This document shows positions 47,234 through 53,954 of a stretch of DNA of 53,954 bases, piece by piece. A program made the translations under genes and the position numbers. The notes under the pieces are model-generated. The model worked only from the letters and a program-made list of their open reading frames with translations. It ran no database searches and was not told the DNA's origin. The DNA is from a virus: the IMG/VR virus record IMGVR_UViG_3300022562_000719, positions 1 through 53,954 of that record. One strand, 5' to 3'. Within the stretch, counting starts at the first letter, position 1. Every line of letters begins with the position of its first letter.

Positions 47234-47662
47234 CTAGTGCTTGTGCATCTGAGCGTTGCGCTTCGCGTAGATGTCGGCAGCGTTTGGAACGCGCTGCTGC
47301 GACTGCGACTGGATCGGCGCAATCGGTCCACCCATCGCCAGCGCCGCGCCTTGTCCGCCCATGCGCTGCTCGATGGTGGGAGCAGCAGCCTGCTTCGGAA
47401 GGCTGGCGACGAACGCGATGACGTCGTCAGCCGACATGTCATTTGACTTGACCGCGAGCGAGAGGGCAACCGCCTCCCGGCCCTTGATCTTGTCGCTGCC
47501 GAGAATGGCCGCGAACTTTTCGTAGACGGCATTCGCGCCGGCAGTTCGCGCAACAGCAGCAGCCGCGTCAATCGACGCTTCCACCTGCGCAGGCGTGGTG
47601 AACACGGTCACCGTATTTCCCGCGATTTCGGCAGCGGGATCGCCGTTCAGTGTGTCCGACAT
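47234..47662 (-). CDS. Nested in-frame scaffold protein (Nu3-like, 142 aa)
   Basis: An internal ATG (M329 of the protease) is preceded by AAGGAAGCAAATT. The product begins MSDTLNGDPAAEIAGNTVTV and is helical and Ala/Gln-rich, ending KRNAQMHKH. This mirrors lambda Nu3, produced from the 3' part of gene C. Confidence 0.7.
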   Translation of the reverse strand: MSDTLNGDPAAEIAGNTVTVFTTPAQVEASIDAAAAVARTAGANAVYEKFAAILGSDKIKGREAVALSLAVKSNDMSADDVIAFVASLPKQAAAPTIEQRMGGQGAALAMGGPIAPIQSQSQQRVPNAADIYAKRNAQMHKH

Positions 47663-48646
47663 AATTTGCTTCCTTTTGTTGGACAGGGTGGGGGCGATGC
47701 GGCCAACGAAGCCGCGCGGTTGAACCGCAGACATGGCATCAGTAAAGCTGCCAACTGCGTCGGCTAGTTTTTGTTTCACAGCGTCCTCGCCAATGAACGT
47801 CTGCGCTTCCATCGACATGATCGCATCGGCGGCGAGTCCCTGACGTCCAGCCGCGACAGTCTGCACGAACATGTCGTAGAATTTATTGACCTCCGCTTGC
47901 AGATCGGCGCGCACGCCGTCCGGTAGCGGTTGAAACGGATTGCCGTCGACCTTGTGCGCGCCGGCGAAGATGAGTGTGGTGGTGATGCCTTTCTTTTCGA
48001 GCGCGCGGCTGTAGTCGGCGTGCAGCAGCACGACGCCGATGGAGCCGAGCACGCCGGTCGGCGCGGTGAATATCTTGTTTGCGCCCGACGCTATCGCGTA
48101 GGCCGCAGACGCCGCCATGCCGTTAACAGAGGCGACAACAGGTTTCTTGGATGCCGCAGCTCGGACCACATCCGCTGTCTCAAAAGCTCCAACCGCCTCA
48201 CCTCCAGGGCTTTCGATGTCAAGGACGATGCCCTTGACGCGTGGATTGGCTGCTGCATGATTGATCTGGAACTGAAGTCCTTCATAGCTGGTCTCTCCTG
48301 AGCTGGAGCCGAGCCACGCACCGCGATTGACGAGCGAACCGAACACGCCGATGATGGCGGTGCTGTCTTGCATTCGATACGGCAGCTTCTCAACTCTACC
48401 AGTGACCGGGTCTGCAACTTGGTTCGAACCGACGAACTGCGAGGCGGCGGGAGGTGCTGGACCACGCAAAATTTGATTCGCAATTTCTAGCGTCTCTGGA
48501 AATGTATTGATCCCAACCAATTCTTTTTCCGGTATTTCAACAGGTATCCGTCCCTCCAGTACACTCAGGATGAGCGGGATCTTGTCCTTGTGCACGAGCA
48601 GCGGGCGATTGAGCACGCGCTCCGCGATGCGGTAGAGCATTGTCAT
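47234..48646 (-). CDS. Head maturation protease (S49) fused to scaffold domain
   Basis: 470 aa. SppA-like serine protease: IVLDIESPGGEAVGAFE, nucleophile S180 in NGMAASAAYAIASGA, GSIGVVLLHADYSRALEKKG and general base K232 (AGAHKVDG). The C-terminal ~140 residues are an alanine-rich scaffold that can also be made alone (next entry). As lambda gpC/Nu3, it directs capsid assembly and is then degraded. ATGA overlap with the gene upstream. Confidence 0.92.
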   Translation of the reverse strand: MTMLYRIAERVLNRPLLVHKDKIPLILSVLEGRIPVEIPEKELVGINTFPETLEIANQILRGPAPPAASQFVGSNQVADPVTGRVEKLPYRMQDSTAIIGVFGSLVNRGAWLGSSSGETSYEGLQFQINHAAANPRVKGIVLDIESPGGEAVGAFETADVVRAAASKKPVVASVNGMAASAAYAIASGANKIFTAPTGVLGSIGVVLLHADYSRALEKKGITTTLIFAGAHKVDGNPFQPLPDGVRADLQAEVNKFYDMFVQTVAAGRQGLAADAIMSMEAQTFIGEDAVKQKLADAVGSFTDAMSAVQPRGFVGRIAPTLSNKRKQIMSDTLNGDPAAEIAGNTVTVFTTPAQVEASIDAAAAVARTAGANAVYEKFAAILGSDKIKGREAVALSLAVKSNDMSADDVIAFVASLPKQAAAPTIEQRMGGQGAALAMGGPIAPIQSQSQQRVPNAADIYAKRNAQMHKH

Positions 48647-48939
48647 TGTAATGGATCCCTAAACTCTATAACCACTTTGCCATGCACGCGCTCAAGCACC
48701 CACTCACTCTCATCTTCGTTAAGTTTATAACTTAATGGGTCATCCGGATCGGTAAGTATATTACGATCAACCCAGCCTTCTTCTTCATTTGCTCGCTGTA
48801 CCAACGGCTGCTCAACGCCATCAAGATAGACAAAACAATGTTTCGGAGTTCCAATCGTCTCCGTCTCTTCGTCAAACCCAACGAGTCCAAGCTGAAACGC
48901 ATCATATCCTGGTTCACCTTCGAATACAGAAATCTGCAT
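48643..48939 (-). CDS. Hypothetical protein (98 aa)
   Basis: It begins MQISVFEGEPGYDAFQLGLV and is very acidic (ANEEEGWVDRNILTDPDDPL). GAGGATGTG lies upstream of ATG at 48939, which shares its first base with the stop of the membrane gene before it. Between portal and protease genes. Unknown function. Confidence 0.6.
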   Translation of the reverse strand: MQISVFEGEPGYDAFQLGLVGFDEETETIGTPKHCFVYLDGVEQPLVQRANEEEGWVDRNILTDPDDPLSYKLNEDESEWVLERVHGKVVIEFRDPLQ

Positions 48940-49106
48940 CACATCCTCGTCAACCGCTCGCCGAGCGCGGCGAACAGAACCATGAACAAGATCGCGAACC
49001 ACGCTGCTCCGAGACTGCGCTTGTCGTCTTTCTGAATCGCGCCGAATGCTATCGCCCAGATATATGAAATAAGAATCAGCGTGTACCCCAGTATGTCCTT
49101 GAACAT
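48939..49106 (-). CDS. Small membrane protein (55 aa)
   Basis: It begins MFKDILGYTLILISYIWAIA. Two transmembrane helices separated by a charged loop (AIQKDDKRSLGAAWFAILFM). It starts directly after the upstream stop (TGAATG) and ends by overlap with the next gene. Unusual among head genes. Function unknown. Confidence 0.6.
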   Translation of the reverse strand: MFKDILGYTLILISYIWAIAFGAIQKDDKRSLGAAWFAILFMVLFAALGERLTRM

Positions 49107-49301
49107 TCAGCTCGCACCCATGCTGTCGTGCGGATCGTCGCAGGCGCGCGTTATCTTCTCGACGAATATCTTCAAATACTTTTCCAGGTCGCCGATGCTT
49201 TCGCCGGACAGCTTGGCAGGATAGGTGATAACCACCTGACCTTCAGTCAAAGTAAAAGTTTCTTTTACCGAGTTGTGTTTATTCACGTCGTACCACCCCA
49301 T
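49107..49301 (-). CDS. Hypothetical protein (64 aa)
   Basis: It begins MGWYDVNKHNSVKETFTLTE. The central part VVITYPAKLSGESIGDLEKY resembles a short beta-alpha motif seen in bacterial proteins responding to DNA or metabolite cues, but nothing specific can be assigned. Starts within a few bases of the gpW-like stop. Confidence 0.55.
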   Translation of the reverse strand: MGWYDVNKHNSVKETFTLTEGQVVITYPAKLSGESIGDLEKYLKIFVEKITRACDDPHDSMGAS

Positions 49302-49304
49302 AAA

Positions 49305-49532
49305 TCACCCCGCCGTTATCGCGCGACGCCGCGACAATCCCTGCGCCCGGTTGCACTGCTGTTCGAGCTGCTGCATGAGCGCGCGAAGCTCGTTCATGTT
49401 GACCGCGCTATAGCGGTTAAGCTCATCGCCGTGGCGCACCTCGATGACACCGCCGTCCGTCATCGCCTTGAAGTAGCGCGGGCGAAGCCACGTGAGGACA
49501 GCGCAGGGATCGGTCCAGTCAGGGTCAGCCAT
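49305..49532 (-). CDS. Head-tail joining protein, gpW-like (75 aa)
   Basis: It begins MADPDWTDPCAVLTWLRPRY. VIEVRHGDELNRYSAVNMNE followed by a helix (LRALMQQLEQQCNR) fits the small gpW-type proteins next to the portal gene. Overlaps the portal stop by 8 bases. Family call is by motif resemblance and location. Confidence 0.6.
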   Translation of the reverse strand: MADPDWTDPCAVLTWLRPRYFKAMTDGGVIEVRHGDELNRYSAVNMNELRALMQQLEQQCNRAQGLSRRRAITAG

Positions 49533-51126
49533 TGGGTGCGCCTCCTTGCTGCTGCACCGCTGTGCGGTCGGCGCTGCGTGGGTTCGGCTGCGCCTTAAGC
49601 ACAGGGTCAGCTATGCCCAGCTCGGCGCGGCGGTCCTGTTCGCGCTTGCGCTGCTCGTACCAGTCGTCGACGTCGCCGCCGTAGGGTGCGAACACAACGC
49701 TGTCGGGCACGCCGATCTCCTGCAACGTCTGCGCGGCCATCGCTGACTTAAGCTCGTCGGCCTGCGGCATGGTCGGCCCGCGCCACACGCTCTGCGCGGC
49801 AGCTTCCTTGTTCGCGAGGTACGCCTGCACGCCGCCAGGAAACGGCGTGCGCCCTGCCTCGATGTCCTCCTCAAGCCACGCCTCGTAGCACTTCTGCGCG
49901 AACGGCGCGACGATATTCTTGCGCCGGTAGACAACGCGCGGCCAATTGGTAGCAGTGCCCATCTTGACGCTGGAAAACGTCGCGCCGGCATAGTCTCCGG
50001 TAAACTCCTCGTAAGTCATCGCGGCGGCGCGGCTGCACTCGCGCAGCAGGAACTTGGCGAACGGTTCATAGGTCTGGTTCGGATGTTCGCTGCGGAAGAA
50101 TTGTAGCTCATCGCCGGGAAACCCATGTAGTATCTTGCCAGCATTTCCCAAGTTGATGTCAGTCTGACGATACCATTCGGCCTTCTCGACGATGAGCCTT
50201 TCAAAAGCCTTTTGCTCGCCGGTCGTCTGCATCGCCTCGATCACGTCGTCTGTCGGCGCTGCGGACTTAAACATCGCGGCGAACACCGCTTGAATGATCG
50301 CGGCAGTGAGCGTGGCATCTGCGAGCTGGTCGAACTGCCGCGTGACTTTCAATATGGGAGTGAACGGGCTGATGCCGCGCACCTGATCGGGATCGCCGTC
50401 GAACACGTGCACGACCAGCGGGCGTCCCATGACGTCAGTCGCTGGCACCTCGACGTCCTCGATGTTGTCGTACATCGGGTAAGGAATGCGGTTGAGCACG
50501 TAGCCAACCGGCGCTCCGGTCGCGTCGACACGCACGCCGTTGAACAGGTTCGGCATCTCCGTGCGCAGGCTCATGCGCCAAGCAGGCAGCAGCTTGACCT
50601 TGGTCTTGAACATGGTGCCCTGCCGCTCGATCCACGGTAGCGTCGCCAGGATCTCGCCGGTCGCCATGTAATGGCGGTACGCTTGACACTGCATCTGCCC
50701 GAACGAGAAGCGCGCTCCGGCGTCGCAGGCGCGCGGGTGCTCGGCCCACATGCTGAAGCGCGTCTCGACCTCTCGAGCCCACTGGTTCGCAAACGACTGC
50801 TCCCAGCCGAGCGCTTGCGCGTTGGGCTTCGCGCCGAGCTGCAAGCCGTCGCCTACGACGGAGGCCACCGACTGCTCGATGCAGCCCGCGAGCCAGCCTG
50901 AGTTCTGTATGCTGTTGACGGTCCGCGCGGTCGCCATCCGCCACGCGGCGCGCACGTCGTCGTTCGCCTCGCGCAGCGCGGGGTGCCAGTGGAAGAAGAC
51001 CGGCGACGCGCTCATGCTGCCGCCTGCGTAGCCTGACTGCCCGCGCGAGTGAAAGCCGACGTTGCTGCCGGCCTTGGCGCGCGGCTTAGTCAGCGCGGAG
51101 CGAGTGCGTGGTGCTTTGCGTTTCAT
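49525..51126 (-). CDS. Portal protein (lambda gpB family)
   Basis: 533 aa. Typical lambda-type portal segments: AAWRMATARTVNSIQNSGWL, then GVRVDATGAPVGYVLNRIP and VHVFDGDPDQVRGISPFTPI, and FLLRECSRAAAMTYEEFTGD. Forms the dodecameric DNA channel of the head. ATG overlaps the terminase stop by 4 bases. Confidence 0.95.
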   Translation of the reverse strand: MKRKAPRTRSALTKPRAKAGSNVGFHSRGQSGYAGGSMSASPVFFHWHPALREANDDVRAAWRMATARTVNSIQNSGWLAGCIEQSVASVVGDGLQLGAKPNAQALGWEQSFANQWAREVETRFSMWAEHPRACDAGARFSFGQMQCQAYRHYMATGEILATLPWIERQGTMFKTKVKLLPAWRMSLRTEMPNLFNGVRVDATGAPVGYVLNRIPYPMYDNIEDVEVPATDVMGRPLVVHVFDGDPDQVRGISPFTPILKVTRQFDQLADATLTAAIIQAVFAAMFKSAAPTDDVIEAMQTTGEQKAFERLIVEKAEWYRQTDINLGNAGKILHGFPGDELQFFRSEHPNQTYEPFAKFLLRECSRAAAMTYEEFTGDYAGATFSSVKMGTATNWPRVVYRRKNIVAPFAQKCYEAWLEEDIEAGRTPFPGGVQAYLANKEAAAQSVWRGPTMPQADELKSAMAAQTLQEIGVPDSVVFAPYGGDVDDWYEQRKREQDRRAELGIADPVLKAQPNPRSADRTAVQQQGGAPNG

Positions 51127-53069
51127 CTATTCAACATCCCTGACAATCGACCGAAGCGCGGCTGCGGCGTGGAGGGCGGCATCTGGTCCTTCGGCTTCGC
51201 TGCATGTGCGGAAGTAGTGAGGACATCAGGACGGGCAACGACATCCTGAGGGGGCGGGCTAGTCGTCGGGGAAGCCTGACGCCTCTCTACTTCGCGCACC
51301 GCACGCAAGCGTTCCCAGTTCTCGGGACCGCGTGTGTACCAACCGCAGCGGACGGCAGCCGCCTCTGCGTAAATCTCGGTATCAAGAACTTCGTTTCGGT
51401 CGTGAGCCAGCCGCCACACCGCACGCGGGAATCCCCAACGGTCCACTACCACCTCTCGCCGCTCAGCAGTAAGCTGCATGTAAAACTCATCCGCGAGTCC
51501 GCGTGGATAACCGCAATAGCCACGTGCGGTGGGGTCCAGTTTTTTAAGCTGCTCGTATAGGGACGACTTAAGGCCGCTAGTCCCCACATTGTAGAAACGC
51601 TTCTGCGCCTTGACTGTCTTTCCATCGCTACGCTTCTCCGTCTTGGTCAGTTGCAGCGGCGGAGCGTTGTCGGACTTCGCGCCGCGAACGATGATAACCT
51701 TGTTCCATGAATGCTTGCGCTCACGCACCCAACCGAACACGTCGTTGGTCCAGGCGTTGCCGTCAATGGCGAGCATGTCGATGTGCTGCCCGCCGATGGA
51801 GTGGAACAGTAATTTGTCCAGAGCGTCTCTGCACTCAATCGTCGATATGTGATGAGGTATAACGCGATAGTCAATAGTCCAACGGCGAAGCTGATCTCCA
51901 AAACCCTTGACGTGAACTTCCGTCCGGTCACCCTGGCAGTCAACGCCAACGCATATAAGCAGAGCACCAGCAGGAACAGTTCCACGTTCGTAGTCAGTTG
52001 CGCGATCACGGATGGCCTCCCACGGAGGTGCCTCGCTCGCACGCTCAAACTCCAACCCCAGCACCTCGTTGAAAAATACCTGCTCAGCAGCCGGGTCTCC
52101 CTCAGCCGCCAACCACTCGGACGCGATTGAGGCCCAATCGCGCGCCGTGCTGTATGCACGCCAGATGTGGAAGCTGACGTCGACGGCTGAGGGATTTTCG
52201 GCGACCCATCGACCGCGCCGAAGAATGTCCAGCTTGTGCTTGTGCTCTATAATTCCGCCGCAGCTCACGCAGGTGAAGTGCGCTTCGTCTTCCTTGCCTT
52301 GCTCGATGCTGGCCTGGAAGTTCGCCCATTCGAGCGGCTGGTAGTGCTCGCAGTGCGGACAGGGCACGTGCCACTTTTCCTGAGTGCCTCCAACGTAGGC
52401 GCGGCTAATGCGGCAAGTCTTAGCAACGAGCGGCGAAGATATCTTGAACAACTTGGCCCAATCGAAAGCACTACTGCGTCCGTCGGCTTGCCGCTCGGGA
52501 TCTCCTGCTTCATTGGGCACCCACTTCGATAGATCGTCCTGCACCTGACGCGGCACGGAGATCATCGCGAGCGAGGCTTCTGAGTTCGCGCCGCTTATCT
52601 GCAACCAGCCGCGCCCGTCGCGTCGCTCCTGGTAAAGCACAGTGTCGGTGCTGTCACGCGTCTTGACCGTGCCGAACATGTCGCGCAGCTTCTCGCTCTG
52701 CCGCCGCATCGGCAACCACTTCGTGCGCGCCCAGCGCATGGCGTTGTCGTGCGTCGGCAGCACGTAGAGGAACGGACCTGGGTCGAGGTCCATGATCGCC
52801 GCCAGGAAAATCTGCGCCACGGTGGTCTTGAAGATTTGCACCGACGCCTTCAGCGTGACGGTGCGCGACGGATGCTCGGGCGAGAGGCACTGTAGAATAC
52901 GCTCCATCGGCGGGTGCGTGTTGCGACGGTAGGGACCGCGAAACGGCGACTCGCTCCCGAACACGATGTTCTTCTCCGCCCACGCGTTAAGGTCCATCGG
53001 CGGCGGCGGTTTAAGACCGCGCGCCATCACCGCGTTGGCAACCTTTACTGGGTCGGCGAGGATGTTCAC
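51123..53069 (-). CDS. Terminase large subunit (lambda gpA family)
   Basis: 648 aa. ATPase/nuclease of DNA packaging. N-terminal ATPase region includes RTVTLKASVQIFKTTVAQIF (Walker A region) and GPFLYVLPTHDNAMRWARTK. The gpA hallmark cysteine pairs (VPCPHCEHYQ and FTCVSCGGII) are present, followed by the nuclease part (LICVGVDCQGDRTEVHVKGF). Strong agreement with the gpA family in length and order. Confidence 0.96.
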   Translation of the reverse strand: MNILADPVKVANAVMARGLKPPPPMDLNAWAEKNIVFGSESPFRGPYRRNTHPPMERILQCLSPEHPSRTVTLKASVQIFKTTVAQIFLAAIMDLDPGPFLYVLPTHDNAMRWARTKWLPMRRQSEKLRDMFGTVKTRDSTDTVLYQERRDGRGWLQISGANSEASLAMISVPRQVQDDLSKWVPNEAGDPERQADGRSSAFDWAKLFKISSPLVAKTCRISRAYVGGTQEKWHVPCPHCEHYQPLEWANFQASIEQGKEDEAHFTCVSCGGIIEHKHKLDILRRGRWVAENPSAVDVSFHIWRAYSTARDWASIASEWLAAEGDPAAEQVFFNEVLGLEFERASEAPPWEAIRDRATDYERGTVPAGALLICVGVDCQGDRTEVHVKGFGDQLRRWTIDYRVIPHHISTIECRDALDKLLFHSIGGQHIDMLAIDGNAWTNDVFGWVRERKHSWNKVIIVRGAKSDNAPPLQLTKTEKRSDGKTVKAQKRFYNVGTSGLKSSLYEQLKKLDPTARGYCGYPRGLADEFYMQLTAERREVVVDRWGFPRAVWRLAHDRNEVLDTEIYAEAAAVRCGWYTRGPENWERLRAVREVERRQASPTTSPPPQDVVARPDVLTTSAHAAKPKDQMPPSTPQPRFGRLSGMLNR

Positions 53070-53347
53070 GCCGCAATCCTGTGCAGTATGGATTCAAACT
53101 CCGCGCGTGCGCGCCGCTCCTTACCACGCACCAGCGCCAGCGCGATCTTGCCGCGATCAGTGAGGCGGTACTTGTTGCACGTCTTGTAGATCAGTTCGTT
53201 CTTGTAAAGCTTATGCACCGCCGCGTCCGCTGAGCGCCTGCCCCAGCCCGAACGGTCCTGAAGCTCGCAGCGTTGCATCTCGCCCGCGCGGTCTATCGCC
53301 TCCAGCACGTCGCGGTCGAAGTTGTAGAGGCGGTGGAGGTGGTTCAC
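53066..53347 (-). CDS. Winged-helix DNA-binding protein (93 aa)
   Basis: It begins MNHLHRLYNFDRDVLEAIDR. A winged-helix pattern is visible (RCELQDRSGWGRRSADAAVH, then KLYKNELIYKTCNKYRLTDR). GTG start overlaps the small-terminase stop and its own stop overlaps the large-terminase start. Placed between the two terminase genes, it may assist DNA recognition in packaging or regulate late genes. Not in the canonical lambda order. Confidence 0.65.
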   Translation of the reverse strand: MNHLHRLYNFDRDVLEAIDRAGEMQRCELQDRSGWGRRSADAAVHKLYKNELIYKTCNKYRLTDRGKIALALVRGKERRARAEFESILHRIAA

Positions 53348-53910
53348 TCGGCAGCCTCCGCGAACTCCTTCGACTTGTCGGCCTGGAAGCGGCGGTAGCT
53401 GGCGCGGGCCTCAGTTGCCACGAGACGCCAGTCGAGGTCGAACTTGGCGGCGAGGTCTTTGGGCAAAATATTGACTATGAAGAAGTCGTTGTCCTGCATG
53501 AAAGCGGCTTGTACTTTGCCCCACGCTTTTTCTGCTTCCTCGCGGTCCAGCCAGCGACCTTCTTCCTTGGCGAGTTCGAGCTTGAGGCGCTCAGCTTTCA
53601 GCTCTGCCTGCTGGGCCTCAGCGTTGCGGCGTCTGCGCATGGTGGTGACAGTTTGGTCCGACGCAGTAACTACATCCTCCACCACAGGTGCTACGTCGCA
53701 GGTTGCGGTCTTGGTGGGCCTGCGGTCGTCCGATAATTCCTTGAGGTCAAACATGGCGCGCTCGTACCATATCTTCCCGTCCACCACCGCTGCTGGTGTG
53801 ATGCGACCGCGCTCGATCCATTGGGAAATGGTGGGGTTAGCGCGCCCCAGGCGGCGTGCGAGTTCTGACTTACTTATAAGGGTTTTTCCGCTGAGCGTTT
53901 CGATTGCCAT
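53344..53910 (-). CDS. Terminase small subunit (Nu1-like)
   Basis: 188 aa. N-terminal helix-turn-helix (LISKSELARRLGRANPTISQ, then WIERGRITPAAVVDGKIWYE) followed by a linker and long charged helix (AEAQQAELKAERLKLELAKE) as in phage DNA-packaging protein Nu1. It would recognise the packaging site. First gene of the late operon. The promoter must lie beyond or at the window edge. Confidence 0.85.
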   Translation of the reverse strand: MAIETLSGKTLISKSELARRLGRANPTISQWIERGRITPAAVVDGKIWYERAMFDLKELSDDRRPTKTATCDVAPVVEDVVTASDQTVTTMRRRRNAEAQQAELKAERLKLELAKEEGRWLDREEAEKAWGKVQAAFMQDNDFFIVNILPKDLAAKFDLDWRLVATEARASYRRFQADKSKEFAEAAE

Positions 53911-53954
53911 TACTTCGTTCCGTAGGAAAAGAATCGGCTGCTGAATTTATCCCT

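Noticed and set aside
1-53954. CRISPR arrays, tRNA genes, integrase, repressor or transposase
   Set aside because: None found: the repeats at 0.8-2.1 kb lack spacer structure, no cloverleaf was noticed, and no reading frame resembles an integrase, CI-type repressor or transposase. Not exhaustively scanned for tRNAs by computation.

Overview
The window looks like the complete or nearly complete genome of a lambda-like, long-tailed lytic phage (siphovirus) of an alphaproteobacterium. The host call rests on a phage-borne GcrA homologue, a cell-cycle regulator confined to Alphaproteobacteria that reads methylated GANTC, and on a dense GANTC cluster in the main non-coding region. Packaging and capsid proteins (Nu1-like small terminase, GpA-type terminase, lambda-type portal, S49 protease with nested scaffold, gpD decoration protein, gpE capsid) give the morphology. 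I see no integrase, repressor, tRNA or CRISPR array. The terminase end of the late operon lies at the right edge and short repeats sit at both edges, so the window ends are probably close to the genome ends.

Layout. (1) 0.2-9.4 kb, minus strand: early replication and recombination genes (Pol I, a 48-aa protein, VRR-NUC nuclease, Sak4-like ATPase, DUF669 SSB-like protein, Cas4/RecB-like nuclease, primase-helicase). These run into a 1.4 kb repeat-rich region (826-2256) that probably holds the origin and control elements, then a NusG/RfaH-like antiterminator. (2) 9.56-20.0 kb, plus strand: small unknown genes, a UvrD-like helicase, and a 7-deazaguanine DNA-modification cluster: queD, a nucleoside deoxyribosyltransferase-like gene, a phosphoribosyltransferase-FolE fusion, queC, dpdA, a sliding-clamp-like gene and queE. 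(3) 20.0-25.4 kb, plus strand: about 23 mostly tiny genes, including gcrA and an orphan Xre/MbcA/ParS-type antitoxin domain. (4) 25.5-53.9 kb, minus strand: the late operon, read from 53.9 kb downward: terminase, portal, protease/scaffold, decoration, capsid, a glycosyltransferase/methyltransferase/DUF115 island, head fibres, connectors, tail tube, frameshifted chaperone, tape measure, tail hub and receptor-binding proteins, and lysis (holin, SAR lysozyme, nested spanins, secreted M15-like peptidase).

How it works together. FolE, QueD, QueE and QueC make preQ0 from GTP, and DpdA exchanges it for guanine in DNA, which should shield the genome from host restriction. That exchange releases free guanine. 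The PRTase domain fused to FolE and the adjacent deoxyribosyltransferase-like protein could return it to the nucleotide pool and hence to GTP, the FolE substrate. I regard this possible guanine-recycling loop, and the pairing of phage GcrA with a GANTC cluster, as the two most interesting inferences here. Signs of mosaic origin are clear: CACAGGAGCA-type ribosome binding sites from 0.7 to 15.4 kb give way to GGAGCGGC-type sites from 23.4 to 25 kb, and AT-richer fibre modules without strong binding sites sit in the late operon (28.4-31.8 and 40.7-43.1 kb).
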